Positions 45,949 to 57,020 of a DNA stretch of 64,000 nucleotides are shown here, piece by piece. The notes beneath the pieces are model-generated. The model made no database searches, was not told the DNA's origin, and saw only the letters and a program-made list of their open reading frames with translations. Position numbers and translations under genes: made by a program. Position 1 is the stretch's first letter. The number at the start of each line of letters is the position of its first letter. Source of the stretch: Lumbricus terrestris (lineage: Eukaryota; Annelida; Clitellata; Crassiclitellata; Lumbricidae); NCBI GenBank assembly GCA_949752735.1, contig OX457039.1:45713099-45777098 (forward strand). The letters are read 5' to 3'.

Positions 45949-48900
45949 ATGTGGAACACGGCAGAGATGGACGGGAACGCTGATGACCGCCCGATGACTT
46001 CGACGCCAGCAGTGGGACGAAGGACGGACCTCTTGGTCGACTCTGAGGTCGAGTCCAGCCGCTTTCTGGAGAGAATCGACTTCGATGACCCGCCGAAGAA
46101 GGATCGCAAAAGACTGCTGATTTCCGAAACAGACGTCAGCGCTTTGGAGACAAAAGTCTTGGACAGCGTCAGTCGCTTGGTCAGCGAACGGAAGATGACC
46201 ATGAAACCATCAAAATTCGATGGGACTGGGTCTCTCGAATCGTTCTTGGCACAATTCGACGTCTGCACACGCCACAATAGATGGACGGCAATCGACAAAG
46301 TCGACTTCCTCCGTGTTTCCTTGGAAAAGGCAGCAACGCAGCTGTTGTGGGACTTTGGAGCGCGAACGGAGGTGACGTATGAACAGCTGGTCGAGAGACT
46401 TCGTCAACGATACGGCGCGGAAGGTCAAGCTGAGACTTTTCGTGCGCAACTCTACTATCGTCGACAGAGGGCGGATGAAAGTCTGGGAGATCTGCTGCAC
46501 GACATCCGGAGACTTGTTGTTCTCGCCTATCCAGTGCCGTCGAACGAGACGACCGAGATCGTTGCTAAGGACGCCTTCCTTGAAGCTATCCGTGACCGGG
46601 AGCTGTCTCTAAAGGTGAGAGAACGGGAACCGAAGACGATCGACGAGGCGTACCGAACAGCTCTACGCTTGTCGGCGTATCAACAGACCGCAGACCTGGA
46701 GGATCGTCGCAGACCGGCGAATCGAATAAGAGGAACTCAGGAGGCCGACACCAGAGGACAGCTTCAGTCTCAGCTGGACGACTTCTTCACTGCCCAGCGC
46801 AAGTGGCAGCAGGACATGGAAGAAAGAATCTGCCGACAGCTGGAGGGACTTCGAAGCTCGAACAGGACGAACTTCAACTCCGCACCGATGGCTCCGCCGA
46901 CCATTCCGTCTCAAGGTAACGCATCAGGAAGTCTGGGACGTGGGTCGACCTGTTTCAAATGCGGGTCCCCAGGGCACTACGCACGCCAGTGCCGACAACG
47001 CCGACAGTTTCCAGACCGCCGGAACGACGACGCACGCGATTCGAGTCAGCCGACGACCGAGCAAGAGACCGTCACCAACCATACAACGAGAGACAGAGCA
47101 ACTGGCGTGACGAACAACGCGATCTACATCCATGGAGTGATCAACGGACGGCAAAGAACATGCCTAGTGGACACTGGGTCGGAGGTAAGCCTGGTTCCCT
47201 CGTCTGATGTTGATGGGTTGTTGCTCCAGCCTAGCACTCGCATTCTCTTGGCTGCTAACGGAACACAGATAAGGGTTTTGGGTCAGGTTGATGTCCCAAT
47301 CAGGATTTCCAGAGGTTTTTCCATTGAGACAAATTTTCTCGTCTCTGACCAGATTGGGGAACCAATGCTGGGAATGGATTGGTTGAGGCAACACCGCTGT
47401 CGACTTGGTTTTGGTCAGGGTGCACTCTTTGTTGGTAGACGCCGCATTCCTTTGGTTAAGGGCAATGGTTCACTTTGGTGTCGCAGGGTTATTGTTGCTG
47501 AGGAGACAACTGTTCTTCCTCGTTCGCAGTGCGATATCCCTTGTAGGACGCAATATCGTGATTTGACGACCACAGCTGAAGCGTGGATGACTGAATCTAA
47601 AGAGATTCGGCCGGGATTGTATGTAGCTAGAGTTGTGCTGAATGATGATGATGATAAAATGTGCATTCGTGTGGTGAATTTGAATGAACAGCCTGCGATG
47701 TTAACTACTGACTTGATGTTGGGCGATTTGCACCCCGTAAATGTTGAAGTAATGAAATGGCAGGTTCGCCGACGGGCCTACTGGGTCGGATGGTCCGGGG
47801 ACGTAAAAAGATTCTGCCGGCACTGCGAGAGATGTTGCCAGTACCATAGGGGCGCTCTACAAAGACAGGGTCCTCTTCAAACCCTGCACTGTGGGGAGCC
47901 ATGGGAAAGGGTGAGCGTGGATGTTACTGGTCCTCACCCCAGGAGCAAGAGAGGCAACATATACATCCTAACCATGATGGACAACTTTACGAAATTTGTC
48001 GAAGCCGCCCCCATGGCAAATCAGGAGGCGACCACAGTGGCGAAAGCACTGGTGGAAACGATTGTCGTTCGCTACGGGGCGCCACTCCAGATTCTGACGG
48101 ATCGTGGGACGAACTTCGAAGGACGGGTGTTCCAGGAAATGTGTCGCCTCTTGGAAGTGGACAAAGTAAGGACGTCCAGCTATCGGCCACAGTGCAACGG
48201 AATGATCGAACGATTCCACCGCACGCTCAATTCGATGCTGGGAAAGGTGGTGAGCGAGAACCAGCGGGACTGGGACGATCATCTTCCGTATGTAATGGCT
48301 GCGTACCGCGCCTCCGTTCACGATGTGACCGGCTTCTCGCCGAACTACCTCGTCTTCGGGAGAGAGAACAGAGCACCGCTGGACATCGTTTACGGTCCAC
48401 CCGAGGAACCAGACGGGAACGGGCAGACGTATTCGACCTACGCTGCGGAATTGCTGGAAAAGTTTGAAAAAGCGTATCGCGCTGCACGCCAAGGTCTCAG
48501 AAAGGGCGCTGAGCGACGCAAGCACAGCTACGACCTGCGTGTACGACCAGCGAAATTTGAAGCCGGAGACTGGGTTTACTACTTCAGTCCACGGAAATTT
48601 GTGGGACGTAGTCCGAAGTTCCAGCGTAATTTCACTGGTCCGTGGATGATTGTGCGGGCGTGTGGTCCGGTCAACTATCTTCTCCAAAAGTCGCCGAAGG
48701 CTAAACCCTTCGTGGCGCACGTAGACAAGCTTCGCCACTGTTATGGAAGGACGAAGGGAGAATGGACTGAGGCGACCGAAAAAGTGACCGGAGGGTCGCC
48801 CCAAAAAGTGACCGGGAGCGCCACGGCTTCTACCAGTCGACGGCCACACCGCCGTGGGGACGGAACGCGCGAAACGGATGCGCACGACCAGGATTTGGAC

Positions 48901-48963
48901 GGAGTGGCGACCTCTACAGGTCGACCACGACGCAACGCTGGCCGTCCTGTCCGCTTTCAGTGA
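45949..48963 (+). CDS. gypsy Gag-protease-integrase fusion ORF (RT/RNase H deleted)
   Basis: A 1004-residue frame from the first ATG (45949; upstream codons open on TTG) to TGA at 48961-48963. In order: retrotransposon Gag (about 85-250), zinc knuckle C335, C338, H343, C348 (CFKCGSPGHYARQC), aspartic protease with CLVDTGSEVSL (DTG 408-410), then at about residue 600 (nt 47740-47760) a direct switch to the integrase zinc-finger end (VRRRAYWVGW...CRHCERC). The integrase core has D658, D718 and E754 and ends in a basic C-terminus. The first His pair of the integrase finger, all of reverse transcriptase and all of RNase H are absent. The frame is uninterrupted across the join, so the deletion is in frame and not recent decay. 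The product could make particles and perhaps integrate, but cannot copy RNA. Confidence 0.93.
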   Translation: MWNTAEMDGNADDRPMTSTPAVGRRTDLLVDSEVESSRFLERIDFDDPPKKDRKRLLISETDVSALETKVLDSVSRLVSERKMTMKPSKFDGTGSLESFLAQFDVCTRHNRWTAIDKVDFLRVSLEKAATQLLWDFGARTEVTYEQLVERLRQRYGAEGQAETFRAQLYYRRQRADESLGDLLHDIRRLVVLAYPVPSNETTEIVAKDAFLEAIRDRELSLKVREREPKTIDEAYRTALRLSAYQQTADLEDRRRPANRIRGTQEADTRGQLQSQLDDFFTAQRKWQQDMEERICRQLEGLRSSNRTNFNSAPMAPPTIPSQGNASGSLGRGSTCFKCGSPGHYARQCRQRRQFPDRRNDDARDSSQPTTEQETVTNHTTRDRATGVTNNAIYIHGVINGRQRTCLVDTGSEVSLVPSSDVDGLLLQPSTRILLAANGTQIRVLGQVDVPIRISRGFSIETNFLVSDQIGEPMLGMDWLRQHRCRLGFGQGALFVGRRRIPLVKGNGSLWCRRVIVAEETTVLPRSQCDIPCRTQYRDLTTTAEAWMTESKEIRPGLYVARVVLNDDDDKMCIRVVNLNEQPAMLTTDLMLGDLHPVNVEVMKWQVRRRAYWVGWSGDVKRFCRHCERCCQYHRGALQRQGPLQTLHCGEPWERVSVDVTGPHPRSKRGNIYILTMMDNFTKFVEAAPMANQEATTVAKALVETIVVRYGAPLQILTDRGTNFEGRVFQEMCRLLEVDKVRTSSYRPQCNGMIERFHRTLNSMLGKVVSENQRDWDDHLPYVMAAYRASVHDVTGFSPNYLVFGRENRAPLDIVYGPPEEPDGNGQTYSTYAAELLEKFEKAYRAARQGLRKGAERRKHSYDLRVRPAKFEAGDWVYYFSPRKFVGRSPKFQRNFTGPWMIVRACGPVNYLLQKSPKAKPFVAHVDKLRHCYGRTKGEWTEATEKVTGGSPQKVTGSATASTSRRPHRRGDGTRETDAHDQDLDGVATSTGRPRRNAGRPVRFQ

Positions 48964-49595
48964 ACGCGGCTGAAAGCAAATTAGAAATAATTATTGAGTC
49001 GTGCCTGACTCCGAGCTTATTTTTTTTGATTAGGCGTAATTGCCAGCTGTATAGTTAGCTATTCAATTGTTTGTACTTATGCTATGTCGTTTTGAAAAAA
49101 AAAAAAAAAAAAAAGAGAAGAAAGAAGGGGGGTGTGAACAAAACAGTTCACACCGTACCCGAAATGAAAAAAAAAATAGAGAAATAAGCCTAAAAAAAAA
49201 AAAAAAAAAAAAAAAGAAAAACAGGCAGAGACATGAAAAACAGGCGAGAAAAAAAAAATAAAAGGGGGTTGTGACCGAGATGGCACTTCGCACCCGCAAG
49301 AAAAGAGCCGAACAAAAAGGGGGATGTGCGCGAAAAGCACTTCGCACCCGATTCAGCTTGGCTATTTATGATGTCTTTAATTACGGTACCGTGTGACAGT
49401 TATTTCTGTGGCAAGCTGATGTACAGCATTTTGCTGATTGGAAAACGTGTTAGATTTTCTTTTGGTACAGATACTCTTGCATTTGCTGTATAGTTGGACA
49501 ATTAATCGTGTTTTATAGGATGTTTTACTCCGATTGTCGGGTAGATTTTCTGTTAGTGCTCCAAGGTGGGCCTTGGATTGCTTCTGGGGGAGGCG
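48964..49595 (+). other. gypsy 3' untranslated region and polypurine tract
   Basis: Non-coding, with long A runs (49095-49113, 49193-49215) and a repeated GCACTTCGCACCCG motif. Immediately before the 3' LTR, CTGGGGGAGGCG (49584-49595) is a good polypurine tract. Confidence 0.7.
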
Positions 49596-51157
49596 TGTTG
49601 TAAAAATAGGCCCCTGCAGTTTGTTTTAATTAATTGTCCGTGTCCCTGTCTGCCTGTGTATCGTTGAAACATGCCGTCTACTTAATTTATGCATAGGCGT
49701 GGCTAAGCGTCAACATGCCGTCTACTTAATTTATGCATAGGCGTGGCTAAGCGTCTACATGGCGTCTACTTAATTTATGCATAGGCGTGGCTAAGCGTCT
49801 ACATGGCGTCTACTTAATTTATGCAAGGCGTGGCTAAGCGTCAACATGCCGTCTACTTAATTTATGCAAGGCGTGGCTAAGCGTCTACCTGGGCCTGACA
49901 GGCGACTACATAATATATGCAGGGCGTGGTCCAGCGTCTACATAATATATGCATGGGCGTGGCTTGGCGCATACGTATATATACGAGTGCGTGCGCAGGC
50001 ACGGCAGTCACCGAGAAGAAGTCATCGATCGAGAGTCATCGAAGGAAACAGTCACGTCAAGGAACACAGTTGTTACAACAGTCGTCGAACGGAAGGATCA
50101 GCCGACGCGGTCGCCGTGAGATAGAAGGGAGCTGCGACAGCCGAGTGTTACAGGTTCGAGGCGCAGTGCAGCTACGAGTCGTACGGGAGAAAACGCTTCG
50201 AAGAGCGCTACGGTGAATCTACGACGTCTGCAATCCGACGCTGTCGACGACGAAAGGTTCGTAAGCCTTTGCTGTCCGACGCTGGTGGCTGGGGTTCGAT
50301 TCTTGACCCACAGTCGTGCTCTTCTGTAACCCGACGCGGCTGACGGCGGAAAGTCTGGGGACTTTCGTGAATCTACGACGACTACGATCCGACGCTGTCG
50401 ACGACGAAAGGTTCGTAAGCCTTTGCTGTCCGACGCTGGTGGCTGGGGTTCGATTCTTGACCCACAGTCGTGCTCTTCTGTAACTCGACGCGGCTGACGG
50501 CGGAAAGTCTGGGGACTTTCGTGAATCTACGACGACTACGATCCGACGCTGTCGACGACGAAAGGTTCGTAAGCCTTTGCTGTCCGACGCTGGTGGCTGG
50601 GGTTCGATTCTTGACCCACAACCGTTCTCTCTGCCATCCGACGCTGCTGACGACGGAGAGTCTGGTGATTCTCGCTACGCAACGACGACGCCATTCGACT
50701 CCGGATCTGCCAACGTTTCCGACCGGGTGAGCGCAGTGGTTCAGTTTTATCGCTACGCAACGACGACGTCGACTCTGGTTCGAAACCCGACCCGTTTCAC
50801 CGACTTCGACGTGCGCTGGCGAAGCAGCGGTCTTCTACACGACGACGATTCAGCATTCTGCATTGACAATTGCTGTGAACAGTGGTGCATTAGTTTAGAG
50901 ACAGTGGCGCTACGCGAACTTGCTCCGAACTTGCTCCGAACTTGCTCCGAACTCTGGCGCTATAGAAGTTGGCTGAGGACAGCTTAACGAGGGTTTTCTT
51001 GAAGTCGAATAAAAGTGTTTCAAGCCTGACTGGCTAGTCGTCAATCCCCAGTTGACGCCGGACTACACGACGGACGGACATCGCCTTAACGACTAGGGTC
51101 TGGAGCTCGGTTCCTGGTGGTCTTTTGCCCAGCCCTAGTAGGTCGAGATTCTTTACA
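49596..51157 (+). repeat. gypsy 3' LTR (1562 bp)
   Basis: Same as the 5' LTR but with five instead of four copies of the 43-44-bp unit (49670-49887), which accounts for the whole 43-bp length difference. Confidence 0.95.
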
Positions 51158-51710
51158 CTATCTTCACATACGTTGAGCTCCCTCTAAACATGCATCCAAA
51201 ATTCTTAAAAAATTACCTGGAACTTCTCTCATGATAGACAACAAAATGAGAGGGTACCACATAAGAAATTCAGAAAATATTTTTTAACGGGCGCCCTAAT
51301 ATATATATATAGTTGCTAGCGGACAAAAAAGTCATTTCAATGTATGTCAGCTTCCTGTTGAATCCAAGCACCAAATCGGAAGTCATTCGTTCAGAGCCCA
51401 TGCATGATGCAGCATATATTATACAGTGGGTGGACAGTGGACACTAAATGCGTCCGCCGAAGAAAACCTTAATCCAACGAAGACTGACACAGACCACAGA
51501 CAGACAGACCTCCGTTAAATTAGCCATATAGCTCAGTTGTGTCTGTCTGTCTGTCTGTCTGTCTGTCCTTCTCCTTCTGTCCAGCTCTGTTTTTCTGTTA
51601 TGCACCAATATCCTGTCGTTGACTTTCGTATCAATGTCGTGTTATAAAGTTTAATAATAATAATTAGGCCTATTACAACAATAGTAATAATTACAAGAAA
51701 AGTATGGCCT

Positions 51711-51727
51711 ATAGTAGTAGTAGTAAC

Positions 51728-51810
<83 letters not shown>

Positions 51811-51847
51811 CCGCAGTAGTAGTAGTAGCAGTAGCAGTAGCAGTAAC

Positions 51848-51896
<49 letters not shown>

Positions 51897-52034
51897 ATAG
51901 TAGTAGTAGTAGTAGTTGTAGTAGTAGTAGCAGTAGCAGTAGCAGTAGCAGTAGCAGTAGCAGTAGCAGTAGCAGTAGCAGTAGCAGTAGCAGTAGCAGT
52001 AGCAGTAGCAGTAGTAGTAGTAGTAGTAGTAGCA
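51711..52034. repeat. (AGT)n / (AGTAGC)n array
   Basis: About 320 bp of AGT triplets passing into AGTAGC hexamers. Poly-Ser, poly-Leu and poly-Thr frames are artefacts. Confidence 0.97.
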
Positions 52035-52343
52035 ATAATAAAACTTTTAATTATAATGACAATAATAAAACAACAATAACACTGTAGTTCTTGCATGCAT
52101 CAATAAATCATGGCTAGCTGCTTGTTTCTGCTCTTGTTGCTCTAGTTCTGCAGTCATTGTCTTTGTCCCTTTGTCTCCGCCTGCTACCATTTTATTCTCC
52201 CATCTATCAGTCTTAAGTCTTGCACAACACCGAATTTATCGCGCGCCAGTTTATGGCTTTTCAAGATCCTTCACACAAGTGCGGTCAAAGCAAAAAGCAA
52301 TGATGGGTTGCCTGCAGTAGCAAACTGCCTCGTCTCATGAATC

Positions 52344-52715
52344 AGAGAAACAGACAGAGACAGATTGAGACATGCAGAGACAGACAGAGACAGACAGAGA
52401 CAGACAGAGACGAACGGAGACATACAGAGACAGACAGAGACAGACAGAGACGGACGGAGACAGATGGAGACAGACGGAGACAGACAGAGACAGACAGAGA
52501 TAGACAGAGACAGACAGAGACAGACAGAGACGAACGGAGACATACAGAGACAGACAGAGACAGACAGAGACGGACGGAGACAGATGGAGACAGACGGAGA
52601 CAGACAGAGACAGACAGAGATAGAAGAGACAGACAGAGACGAACGAAGACAGACAGAGACAGACAGAGACGAACGGAGACAGACAGAGACAGACATAGAC
52701 AGACAGAGACAGAGA
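52344..52715. repeat. CAGACAGAGA array with 120-bp higher-order period
   Basis: Units of 10-12 bp (CAGACAGAGA). A complex block starting CGAACGGAGACATACAGAGA recurs at 52411 and 52531, giving a 120-bp period. Long Asp/Arg/Thr/Glu frames are artefacts. Confidence 0.95.
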
Positions 52716-53004
52716 CAGTCAATATAGAACCAAACCACCTCCGGGTTTCGATGCGTCGAGTTTGAAACTTCATCAGAGCAATGCAACAGAAAGACATGCA
52801 CAGATACAACCAGACACACGTGCAGTGACACATACCCACACCCACAACCGTTCGCACACAACCGTTCGCATGCGAACAGCCGAGAGATGAGGGGCTGCGA
52901 TGGATATTATTCGATTATAGACGCATCCTCTGACAACAGCCGCCAGACAGAATTTGCATGTTGTCCAATTTGAAGTCAACGAAAGATATCATATATATAT
53001 ATTA

Positions 53005-56000
53005 GGGTGGCCCTTAGCATACAGCCAAAATATAAAAATTGTAAAATTTTGTCTGGCACCCTTTCAATCCATGCCAATTATAGAAATAACATTATGTTGA
53101 AAAGGATTTTGGAATTGGAAAATATTTAGGGGTGCCCCTCGAGCGCCGAAATTTATTCCTTAATACAAATTTGATCGTTTGAATCATACAATTTCAACCA
53201 AACTATATTCAACACACTGTCACTCAGCATTTTACAGAGACGACTAAAATACACTCTAGTGATGCAACAATGCCAATGAAACAAGTGTTTACTGTTCAAT
53301 TATAATTCAGTTATTGTTCACTGTTCATGAACAACTGGTCACAGAAGTAAATGATCAGTACAGGACAATGAAATGCAGGAATCACTGCTTTCTACAAATT
53401 TGACACGAGATGTCTTTTCGTACAGTCAGGGAACTGTCGTCGATGTTCACTGACAACCTGCAGGAGAAATTGAAGCTGATCCTCATCTTTTGTTAGCTTT
53501 TTATTTAAGTCCTGGATGAGTGCCACACCTCGTTCAGCTCTATCATTGACGACAGCCAACCCTTTGAGTACTGCTTGCGCTTCTCGAAATGCTTCATGCT
53601 CTTCCCAAAGAGTAGGATCTTTGGAAAGCATCATCTCAGATAGTCCACGCAGACCAAGCACCTGGAACAGTTTCTTAGTGTTGGTTGTACAGATTTGTTA
53701 CAGACCGCTGGTGCCAAGAAATGCATCTGACTTCACACTGGGTCGTTTAGGCGGATGATCTGGGGCTACTTCTTCCATGGCAGCAATCATTAGCTTCTTG
53801 GAGTCATTGGATACCCATCATACCCTTGAATCAAAAAGAGCAAGCCCAATAGGGCTCTTCAGACAAATACCAGAGATGAAGCCCTAGATTCTTGCTTGTA
53901 GCAGAAGAAATTGTAGTATGTGGATATGTGAGAAGGTTTGCCATGAGAATGCAGTCATTCAGAGGAGCCTCCACAGCAATTGGCGCAGTTATCCAGGCTT
54001 TCAGGTAAACAACAACTGAAATTATGGCAATATCACGAATGCTGCGTTCTTCTGCAGCAGTCTTCTTGAACTGAGCACGAAAGAGCCACATCTTTATGGT
54101 ATAGATGACTTTTGTCATCCATCGTGCCCGGTGCATAGCGCCAGGTATTCGAAACCGAATTCCACGAGAAGGAACACCTCCTAGAAAGACAACTGAGAGC
54201 TCGAGAAATTCCCTGTAATCGTCTCGTGGTTGTGCAGTTGCTAAATGTCTATGAGCAAACTCCAAGATATCAAAACGGTGTTGGGCCACCAATGATTCCA
54301 CCAAAGGATCTGACGAGGCTACCTGAAATTTGTCGCTTTCAATGAATTTCCAGTGGTCTCGAAACCTCTTGAAAAGAAGAAATCAGGTCCAGTAGAAGTT
54401 CCAATGGAAGTTTTTCGAATGCAGCCCCAATATTAAGTTCCATAACATGGTATCGACATGCCAGGAAAAGGAGATCTTTATTCAATTATTGCTCTATTAG
54501 GAAACATGCACCTGAGCGATGACCTGTGTTGCTGGCTGTGGTGTCAAAACACAAAGCAACAAGCTGATCTTGAACATTCCACTCTCTCAAACACTGGACG
54601 ACTGCAGATGCTTGAGCTGAGCCTGTTTCTGAGGATAGCTTTGGAATGCCCAGTTCAATTCATGCATCTGAGATCAGAACAGTACTGGAAGACGGTCAAC
54701 ATGTTCGTGTGATGTCAAATTCTTCCAGAAACTTGACATCCCAATGAACGATTAAAGGAACTAAGGCGGAAAATTCGGATTGAAGGCTGTTTGATTTGGT
54801 GGTTCTGTGGCTCGCCCTGGCACGTTGAATGGAATTTTGGCTGATATTCAGTCTTGACGTCACAGCCAAGGCTGGAAGCCACTTCGCTAAGAACGAATGT
54901 AGCATTTCTTGACGAAATCTTTGTTCTGTCCAAAGCCGATGTCAGACCAGGAGACAGAACATTGATTCTGGCTCGTTTGGGCGCAGGACCCGCAGGTGCT
55001 GCATTTTTTACTAGTGTTAGTGCCGCAGGTTTTGTTTCCTTTACATCCAACATCAGGCCCATCACTTTCATCACTTGATTCTTCATCACTTGAACAGGAA
55101 TCGGTATCCAGTACTAACTGGCTTGTACATACCGCGAGCTCTACCTGTGCTCTTTTTTGCGCATCTGTTCCACTTCCTTCCCTTCCTGTGCACGCTGTCT
55201 TCGACGCATATCCACCATGTCAGCTGCACCAACTGAACCTGGACGTCCCTTCTGCCTTTGAGAGAGTAGGAAGTCTCTGTCTTCAGGAATGGAGATCATT
55301 GTGAGAGCGTCTGCATGTGCAATATCAATCGGGTCATCTAGTCTCTCAATAAATTTCTCCTCCTTAATCTTGTGAGCTGTAGCTGTTCGGTGTCTATGCT
55401 TTTGAAGTCCTTTCCATTCCACGAACACCGACTCCAACTTGTCAATACAATGCTTTTTGCCTCTTACAGGTATACCAGCTCGGTTCCAAAATAGAGTGAC
55501 TTTTTCTATAGCCTGTTGACTGGAATAACGGACTGTCTGCTTGCCAACTTTGAGCAGATGCATGAATTATCCAAACGTTTGACGATACGATGGCAACTTT
55601 GCTCCAAGAATTTCAGGCTCATAAGAGCCAAGTAGATAGACACTTGTTTTCCCTCGTGTTTGCATAATTAATTATGAATAATTATTTGTAATATTTCGTA
55701 TTTACTATGTCTGACCATGTAGGCCTATGTTTCCAATAGTAGACTAAAATCAAATGTCTTTCCTTGCATTAAGAAACTCTTCATAAAATATTGCCACCTT
55801 TTTTCAACCAGACAACAAACGTTAATCAAACATATATTTGAAATTGTACTAAAATTTTAGAGCTCGCGTAATTTTAATAAGTAAGTAAGTACTAAATATT
55901 AAATATTGAAGCATTGCAAACATTAGTAGGCCGACAGAATGTATTAAAGCACTGAAAATTTCAGTTTGCGATTCCAATTATAATTTGGAAATGTACTCGT

Positions 56001-56147
56001 ACATTATTGAAACTTGAAAGCTCGGGGGGCACCCCTAAATATTGCCCTATTGCAAAGATTTTTTGCACAAATTATTTTCTTCGTAATTGAAATAGATTGG
56101 AGGGGTGCCAGCAGATTATTTTTAACTTTCATTTTTAAGGGCCACCC
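53005..56147 (-). mobile_element. element B: relative of element A, inverted orientation
   Basis: The ends GGGTGGCCCTTA and TAAGGGCCACCC are inverted repeats flanked by TA inside (TA)n DNA. Partial inverted similarity continues inward (CTGGCACCC near 53050 and GGGGTGCCAG near 56105; TTTAGGGGTGCCCC near 53130 and GGGGGCACCCCTAAA near 56030), so the TIRs span about 150 bp. It is 3143 bp long with a nearly complete but broken transposase-like gene on the minus strand. Confidence 0.88.
53392..55563 (-). pseudogene. element B transposase-like gene, nearly full length, broken
   Basis: Reading the minus strand from right to left: 55563-55141 (IPVRGKKHCIDKLESVFVEW..., then EDRDFL); 55089-54715 with LTSALDRTKISSRNATFVLS; a frame near 54770-54715 reading SALVPLIVHWDVKFL; a region near 54540-54400 with DTTASNTG and DLLFLACRYHVMEL; 54304-53831 with QPRDDYREFLELSVVFLGG and PGAMHRARWMTKVIYTIKMW; and 53661-53392 with VVNDRAERGVALIQDLNKKL. 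These match element A where A survives. Frame changes and stops separate them, so the gene is inactive. The protein family is widespread and uncharacterised; transposase function is inferred from its place between TIRs. Confidence 0.8.
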
Positions 56148-57012
56148 TAATATATATATATAAATTATATATATATATGAAATCATATATATATATAAAT
56201 TATATATATGAAATCATATATATATATATATGTATGTATGAAATTATATATATATATAATTATATAATATTATATGTGTTGTTTAATAGATTACATGCTT
56301 TCTTGTTTGAAGCGAGCTTTAGGAGCAGGATGCATGTAGTCAATAAAACCTGCTGCTTTTAAATTTCACAGCAGATTCTTATAGGGTAGTGAATGAAATA
56401 TCACGTTAAAAACTAAGATGGCTGACCGCAAATTGTACATAATACAATGATGATGCGTAGTTTGTTTTACGAGTGACTTACAGATACACATGCATACTAT
56501 GGATACAACGCGTCAGAAAAGTGTATCAATCTCTTCTCTGACTTCAGTCTTAAACAACAGTGATGTCTCCGTTGAAGTATTTTCTATGAAAATAGCATTG
56601 ATGATGAAGTAATGAAGATTCTGCTAGAAAGAATAAAGCAGAAATTTCTTTGCTAGGAAGAAGGCGTTTTATAAAATCACTTTCATACATGTATTAGACT
56701 GTGCTATGGCCTGAATGACTTATTCTACCTATTTCAGTGATATAACCGCGTGGTGAGCTGCCTAATCACACCCGTTTCCGCAGATTACAATGACGCTACC
56801 AGCCCTCCCCACCTGCCATTAACTGCCCCCCATTTAATTCAATTCTTCTCGACAGCCGCGGTGGTCTTTATTAGCAACCAAATTCACGGGTCGATAAACA
56901 GGACGATAAAAGCGGCGTAAAATACGTCCGAAGCCAGAACCGGCGTTTGTTGAAATTCATGCACAACGTGTAAGCAGAATAATTATAAGCAGCTTCACTT
57001 GTCTTATGATCA
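56148..57012. other. AT-rich spacer
   Basis: Begins with degenerate TATATA/ATGAAATCATATA repeats (56150-56275), then ordinary DNA. No gene recognised. Confidence 0.55.
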
Positions 57013-57020
57013 GCTGCAAT

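Larger units (their letters stand above)
44329..51157 (+). mobile_element. Ty3/gypsy-type LTR retrotransposon lacking RT and RNase H
   Basis: The 6829-bp element is flanked by the 4-bp duplication CTAT (44325-44328 and 51158-51161). Its LTRs begin TGTTGTAAAAATAGG and end ATTCTTTACA. They look identical except for one extra 43-bp tandem unit in the right LTR. Its only gene encodes Gag, protease and integrase; the RT-RNase H segment is deleted in frame. It inserted in sense orientation inside element A. It would need enzymes supplied in trans to move. Confidence 0.95.
41930..51296 (+). mobile_element. element A: unclassified DNA transposon, interrupted by a gypsy element
   Basis: The left end GGGCGCCCGTTAA and the right end TTAACGGGCGCCC are perfect inverted repeats flanked on both sides by TA and then by (TA)n DNA. 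Inverted similarity continues inward (GGTACCCTCT near 41980, AGAGGGTACC near 51250). Remove the 6.8-kb gypsy insertion and one CTAT copy and about 2.5 kb remain, with a broken transposase-like gene on the plus strand. Element B at 53005-56147 has related ends and a related gene. I cannot assign a named superfamily. Confidence 0.85.
51300..53000. other. spacer between elements A and B, mostly microsatellites
   Basis: Contains (CTGT)n near 51540-51568 and the two large arrays listed next. No gene recognised. Confidence 0.6.

Noticed and set aside
51533..52096. Long poly-Ser, poly-Leu and poly-Thr frames
   Set aside because: All frames of the AGT/AGTAGC array are open, so this is no evidence of coding.
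52271..52861. 196-, 171- and 142-codon frames over the CAGACAGAGA array
   Set aside because: Low-complexity repeat translation on both strands.
41928..56149. Assignment of elements A and B to piggyBac
   Set aside because: The flanking sequence is TTA...TAA and not a TTAA duplication, and the protein motifs do not look like piggyBac transposase.
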